From positions 134,831,392 through 134,895,391 of the forward strand of contig NC_085046.1 of NCBI RefSeq assembly GCF_963662255.1: 64,000 nucleotides of DNA, read 5' to 3'. Source of the DNA: Cinclus cinclus. Taxonomy: Eukaryota > Chordata > Aves > Passeriformes > Cinclidae. A program made the translations under genes and the position numbers. Below are positions 61,301 to 64,000 of the stretch, in pieces (within the stretch, counting starts at the first letter, position 1; each line of letters begins with the position of its first letter). A model generated the notes under the pieces. The model had not been told where the DNA came from and did no database searches. It saw only the letters and a list, made by a program, of their open reading frames with translations.

Positions 61301-61868
61301 AAAGTGTAAGGAAAAAAATTCTGAAGTAACTGCTCACTTTGTAGTCTTTCTTTGCACTGTGGCAAAAGACTTGATTTTCAGCAAATTCTGATTACTCACC
61401 TCAAGTTAGAGGTTTTTCTGAGGCATCTGCTGCAAATGCCCCTGTATATATGTATTTGCTTAAATAAAACTTTTCCCATTCTCCTGTTTACTCAATTTTT
61501 AATTTTATCTCATTTTTTTTGTTTTGAATTTCTGTTTCCTTTCTAAAGTTTTCAATTTCAGACAGCTCTTCTCTTTGCTTGGTTCTTCTGTTCCTGCTCT
61601 CAGGCTGACTATAGGAAACAAGCAGATCTTTGTGATTCTTTAGTTTCCAATCACTCTCAGTCCTCAGGCCAAAAACTTGTAGATCCATTAATATCTTTTG
61701 CTCCTGCAATCACAGCATGTTTGTCCTTAGCTCTGAAGCACTACATACTTGGGGCTATCTTGTCTCACTGAGAAAGAAATCCACTGGAAATCTTCTGACA
61801 AATGGACAGATTTCAGAGGCTATATCAATTCAGATATGCATTTATATTTTTGTTGGTTTAATTTACAG
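58379..61868. other. Unannotated AT-rich DNA
   Basis: No gene or transposon recognised. An A-run merging into an A/G tract lies at about 59761-59795, and AT-rich dinucleotide-like patches at 60090-60150. The 109-codon minus frame at 60505-60834 is unfamiliar. Confidence 0.5.
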
Positions 61869-61982
61869 GGTCTGCAACAAGACTGCGATTTCTAGATTTT
61901 CTTGGGAGTCTCATTTAGGCAATAATTTTTACTTGAAGAAACGCAATTGGGATATTATACTGTGCCTTGCTCCTGGATTATG
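61869..61982 (+). other. Candidate internal exon, 114 bp, unknown gene
   Basis: The upstream 'tttttgttggtttaatttacag' is a good 3' splice site and the segment is followed by gtgagt at 61983. Its length is 38 codons' worth and one frame is open across it (contains NKTAISRFSWESHLGNNFYL). The donor side 'ttatg/gtgagt' lacks the preferred AG. I recognise no family in the peptide and see no neighbouring exon, so a chance pairing is quite possible. Confidence 0.15.
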
Positions 61983-63336
61983 GTGAGTGAAATAAACAAA
62001 TTCTATATCATATGGCATAATTACAAGACACAATTTTATGTTACCTTCCATCGCTTCCCAAACTGCTACTGAGTTTACAGTTTTACAGATACTTAAAATT
62101 AAATAACTTGAGAAAACAGACTTTCTAAGATATCACTCTCTATTGATATTTTCTCCCTAGTCAAGTCTAAACTAAGTAATTATTTATTTTTCCTCCCCAT
62201 CATTTCTATTATTTCTTGCATTCCAAAGCTTGCACCAGGCCTGTCACCAAGCTCATCATCTGCATTACATCTTTTATTTCCTTCAGTCTTTCTTCATCTT
62301 TTATGAAGTTCATGGAACCAGAGAATGGGTAAGGTTGGAAAGGTCCACAGTTTCTTATTATTGCTCACATTCTTTAAAGGCAGGACTCCAGAATGAATAC
62401 TTTAAAACGCATTTATTTTTAAATGCATTTGTTCCCAGCCTCTGGAACTCTACCACAAACCCGAGGACAGGAAAGGGTTATAGACCTGGGGACTGCTTTG
62501 CAGGGTGGATAGAGTCTCTTTCTCCATCCAGTAAATATTGTGAAAGCTCTTCAAACAACTCAGGCACTTATTTTATTAAAGGTATTATTTGGAAAGGAAA
62601 AGTAAAGCAGTACTTACATTTTGGGCTGTATTTTTTCACAATTAAATTAAAAAAATTATTTTGCTTGATGTTTTATAGCAATATCAGTAGCAAAAGAGAG
62701 TGCATTTACTGCTGCTGTCCACTCTGAGAGCATAAATTTAATTTTGAAATATGCTGGCTGTAGCAAGTATAGACACTACCAGTCAAACTGGACTATTTGT
62801 ATTCACTTGACTGATTTCACTGAAGCTACAGTAATTTAGATAGGAATGATCTATACTGATTTACTTATGTGACTTAAGTATCCAGTCTAATACGTGGCCT
62901 AAGCTAATTTAGATGGATCCTTTTAGATCTCTTTATCTGTGTGTTTTGAATTAAATCACACTGCTTGCAAATCTTTTGAAAAGATTGAGCCTGTCCATTT
63001 TCTGTAAAATTGAGCTTTTTGGTTGAAGTAATATATGAGCTGCTGCAGTTTCCATTCGACCTGGTTTATCTTTTTCCAGAACTGACAAATGCATAACCAG
63101 AACCAAAAATGAACAATTGTAGACATAAAGAGAAAAGAAAATCTGCATAGCTCTAAGAAACAAATATTTCTCTATTAGATATGATTTTTGATATTTTTGC
63201 CTAAAGAATAAAAGAATATTTTCATTTGTTTGTTTCTGGCTCAAAAATGAGGGTTTATTTCTGCTCTAAATAACTTACTGTGCATCATGCATTGTCTATT
63301 TCTTTCTGTATGTTAGGTAGAGGGCTTTCACAGGCC
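61983..63336. other. Unannotated DNA
   Basis: The 165-codon plus frame at 62230-62727 shows no recognised domain. A 40-bp stretch at 62312-62352 (gaatgggtaaggttggaaagg) looks like a CR1 tail scrap, so the frame crosses repeat DNA and is probably not coding. Confidence 0.45.
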
Positions 63337-63460
63337 TTAAAATCCCTGCCCTGGTCCCGCTGGCCACGCTATTGCTGATGCAGGCCAGGTGTCATTGGTC
63401 TTCTTGGCCACCTGGACACACACACTGACTCATGTTCAGCTGCTGCCACCAGCACTCAGA
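63337..63460 (-). mobile_element. CR1 LINE ORF2 fragment, truncated at both ends
   Basis: The plus strand reads 'ccctgccctggtcccgctggccacgctattgctgatgcaggccagg', 'ggtcttcttggccacctgg', 'tgactcatgttcagctgctg' and 'accagcac'. This is the antisense of the CR1 ORF2 C-terminal region around 'gtgctggtcgacagccggctgaacatgagccag...gtggccaagaaggccaa'. No 3' UTR or terminal repeat follows on the minus strand, so it is a fragment cut at both ends. Confidence 0.85.
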
Positions 63461-64000
63461 TCGAATTTTCAGGGTCTGACTGGATGTTAGTAAACTTCAG
63501 ACCACTGCAATTACCTAAAATGTAGAGTGTTACACTTTTTACAAATGTACTTAAACTGAATAATGAAATGCTGTGCTTTTGGACCCTATGGTTATTTTGG
63601 GATAAAAGATGTCCCAATCACAGACATTTAATACCCATTGTCATAAATGTACTATTGCTGAAGAAGAGAAAATGCTGTTCAGTCCAGGTCCAGCAATGTT
63701 AATAATGCACTAAAACTATTTAAAAAAACCCCCAACTCTTAAAAAGTTTTTTTTTTTTTCCAGACTGGTTATCGGACTAAACTGAAGAATAATGAGATGT
63801 TGGTATCTAATTATCTAAATAGATGAAGTTGAAGTTAAGATAACTTTGTCATATTGTGTAGCTAAAACTCAAAGAAACAGGTCGTTTTAGAATAATAATC
63901 CATCACTCAAATAAGAATAGAAAACACTGGGGTTTGGGTTTTATTTATTTGTTCATATTTATATGGTTTAGAATTCTAATTTATGACTGGTTAATACAGA
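63461..64000. other. Unannotated AT-rich DNA
   Basis: No gene or transposon recognised. Thirteen T residues lie at 63747-63759, directly before 'ccag', giving a weak acceptor-like site. Confidence 0.55.

Noticed and set aside
62230..62727. 165-codon plus-strand frame
   Set aside because: No recognised domain, no splice or start context, and it crosses a 40-bp CR1-like scrap; frames of this size occur by chance in 64 kb.
1..64000. Search for CRISPR arrays, operons, tRNA genes and prokaryotic mobile elements
   Set aside because: No spaced direct-repeat arrays, tRNA B-box/cloverleaf patterns or bacterial gene organisation were found; the DNA is avian nuclear sequence.

Overview
This is vertebrate nuclear DNA, almost certainly from a bird and probably a songbird. 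It is AT-rich, has no long open reading frames, and carries many copies of CR1, the dominant avian LINE, in recognisable 3'-end forms. Several segments also look like avian endogenous-retrovirus LTRs. I recognise no protein-coding gene, tRNA or intact rRNA. Nothing is prokaryotic: there are no operons, ribosome-binding sites, insertion sequences or CRISPR arrays. The window is best read as a gene desert or the inside of a very large intron. The longest open frames (165 codons at 33931-34428 minus and 62230-62727 plus) resemble no family I know.

Layout. 0.6-7.1 kb: CR1 tails at 0.58-0.94 kb (minus) and 3.2 kb (minus), an old L3-like CR1 reverse-transcriptase remnant at 5.3-5.6 kb (minus), and a CR1 3' end at 6.5-7.1 kb (plus). 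7.1-24.6 kb: mostly unique AT-rich DNA, a decayed CR1 with the FADD polymerase motif at 12.4-13.5 kb (plus), a CR1 tail at 18.4-18.7 kb (minus), and a 63-bp tandem duplication at 20.7 kb. 24.9-25.7 kb: CR1 (plus) with the ORF2 end and 3' UTR. 27.3-27.7 kb: LTR-like segment (minus). 29.9 kb: a (GGATA)10 microsatellite. 32.3-32.4 kb: a 5S-rRNA-derived stretch (minus). 35.9-36.8 kb: CR1 in which the endonuclease region is joined directly to the 3' tail. 39.4-39.5 kb: CR1 tail (minus). 39.6-51.3 kb: about 12 kb in which I recognise no transposon, with several stretches that look like vertebrate conserved non-coding elements; they contain homeodomain, POU, SOX and RFX motifs. 51.3-57.2 kb: three LTR-like segments, one holding a (CTCCT)26 tract. 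57.8-58.4 kb: another CR1 joining a reverse-transcriptase piece to the 3' tail. 63.3-63.5 kb: a short CR1 ORF2 fragment (minus).

Function. No genes act together in a visible pathway. The functional content, if any, is likely regulatory: the transposon-poor 40-51 kb block, and a few short candidate exons with good splice signals, the best being 57 bp at 10379-10435. These candidates lack any homology I can name, and matching splice sites occur by chance at this scale. Repeat identities come from recognising consensus-like sequence by eye; subfamily names and percent divergence would need RepeatMasker with an avian library.
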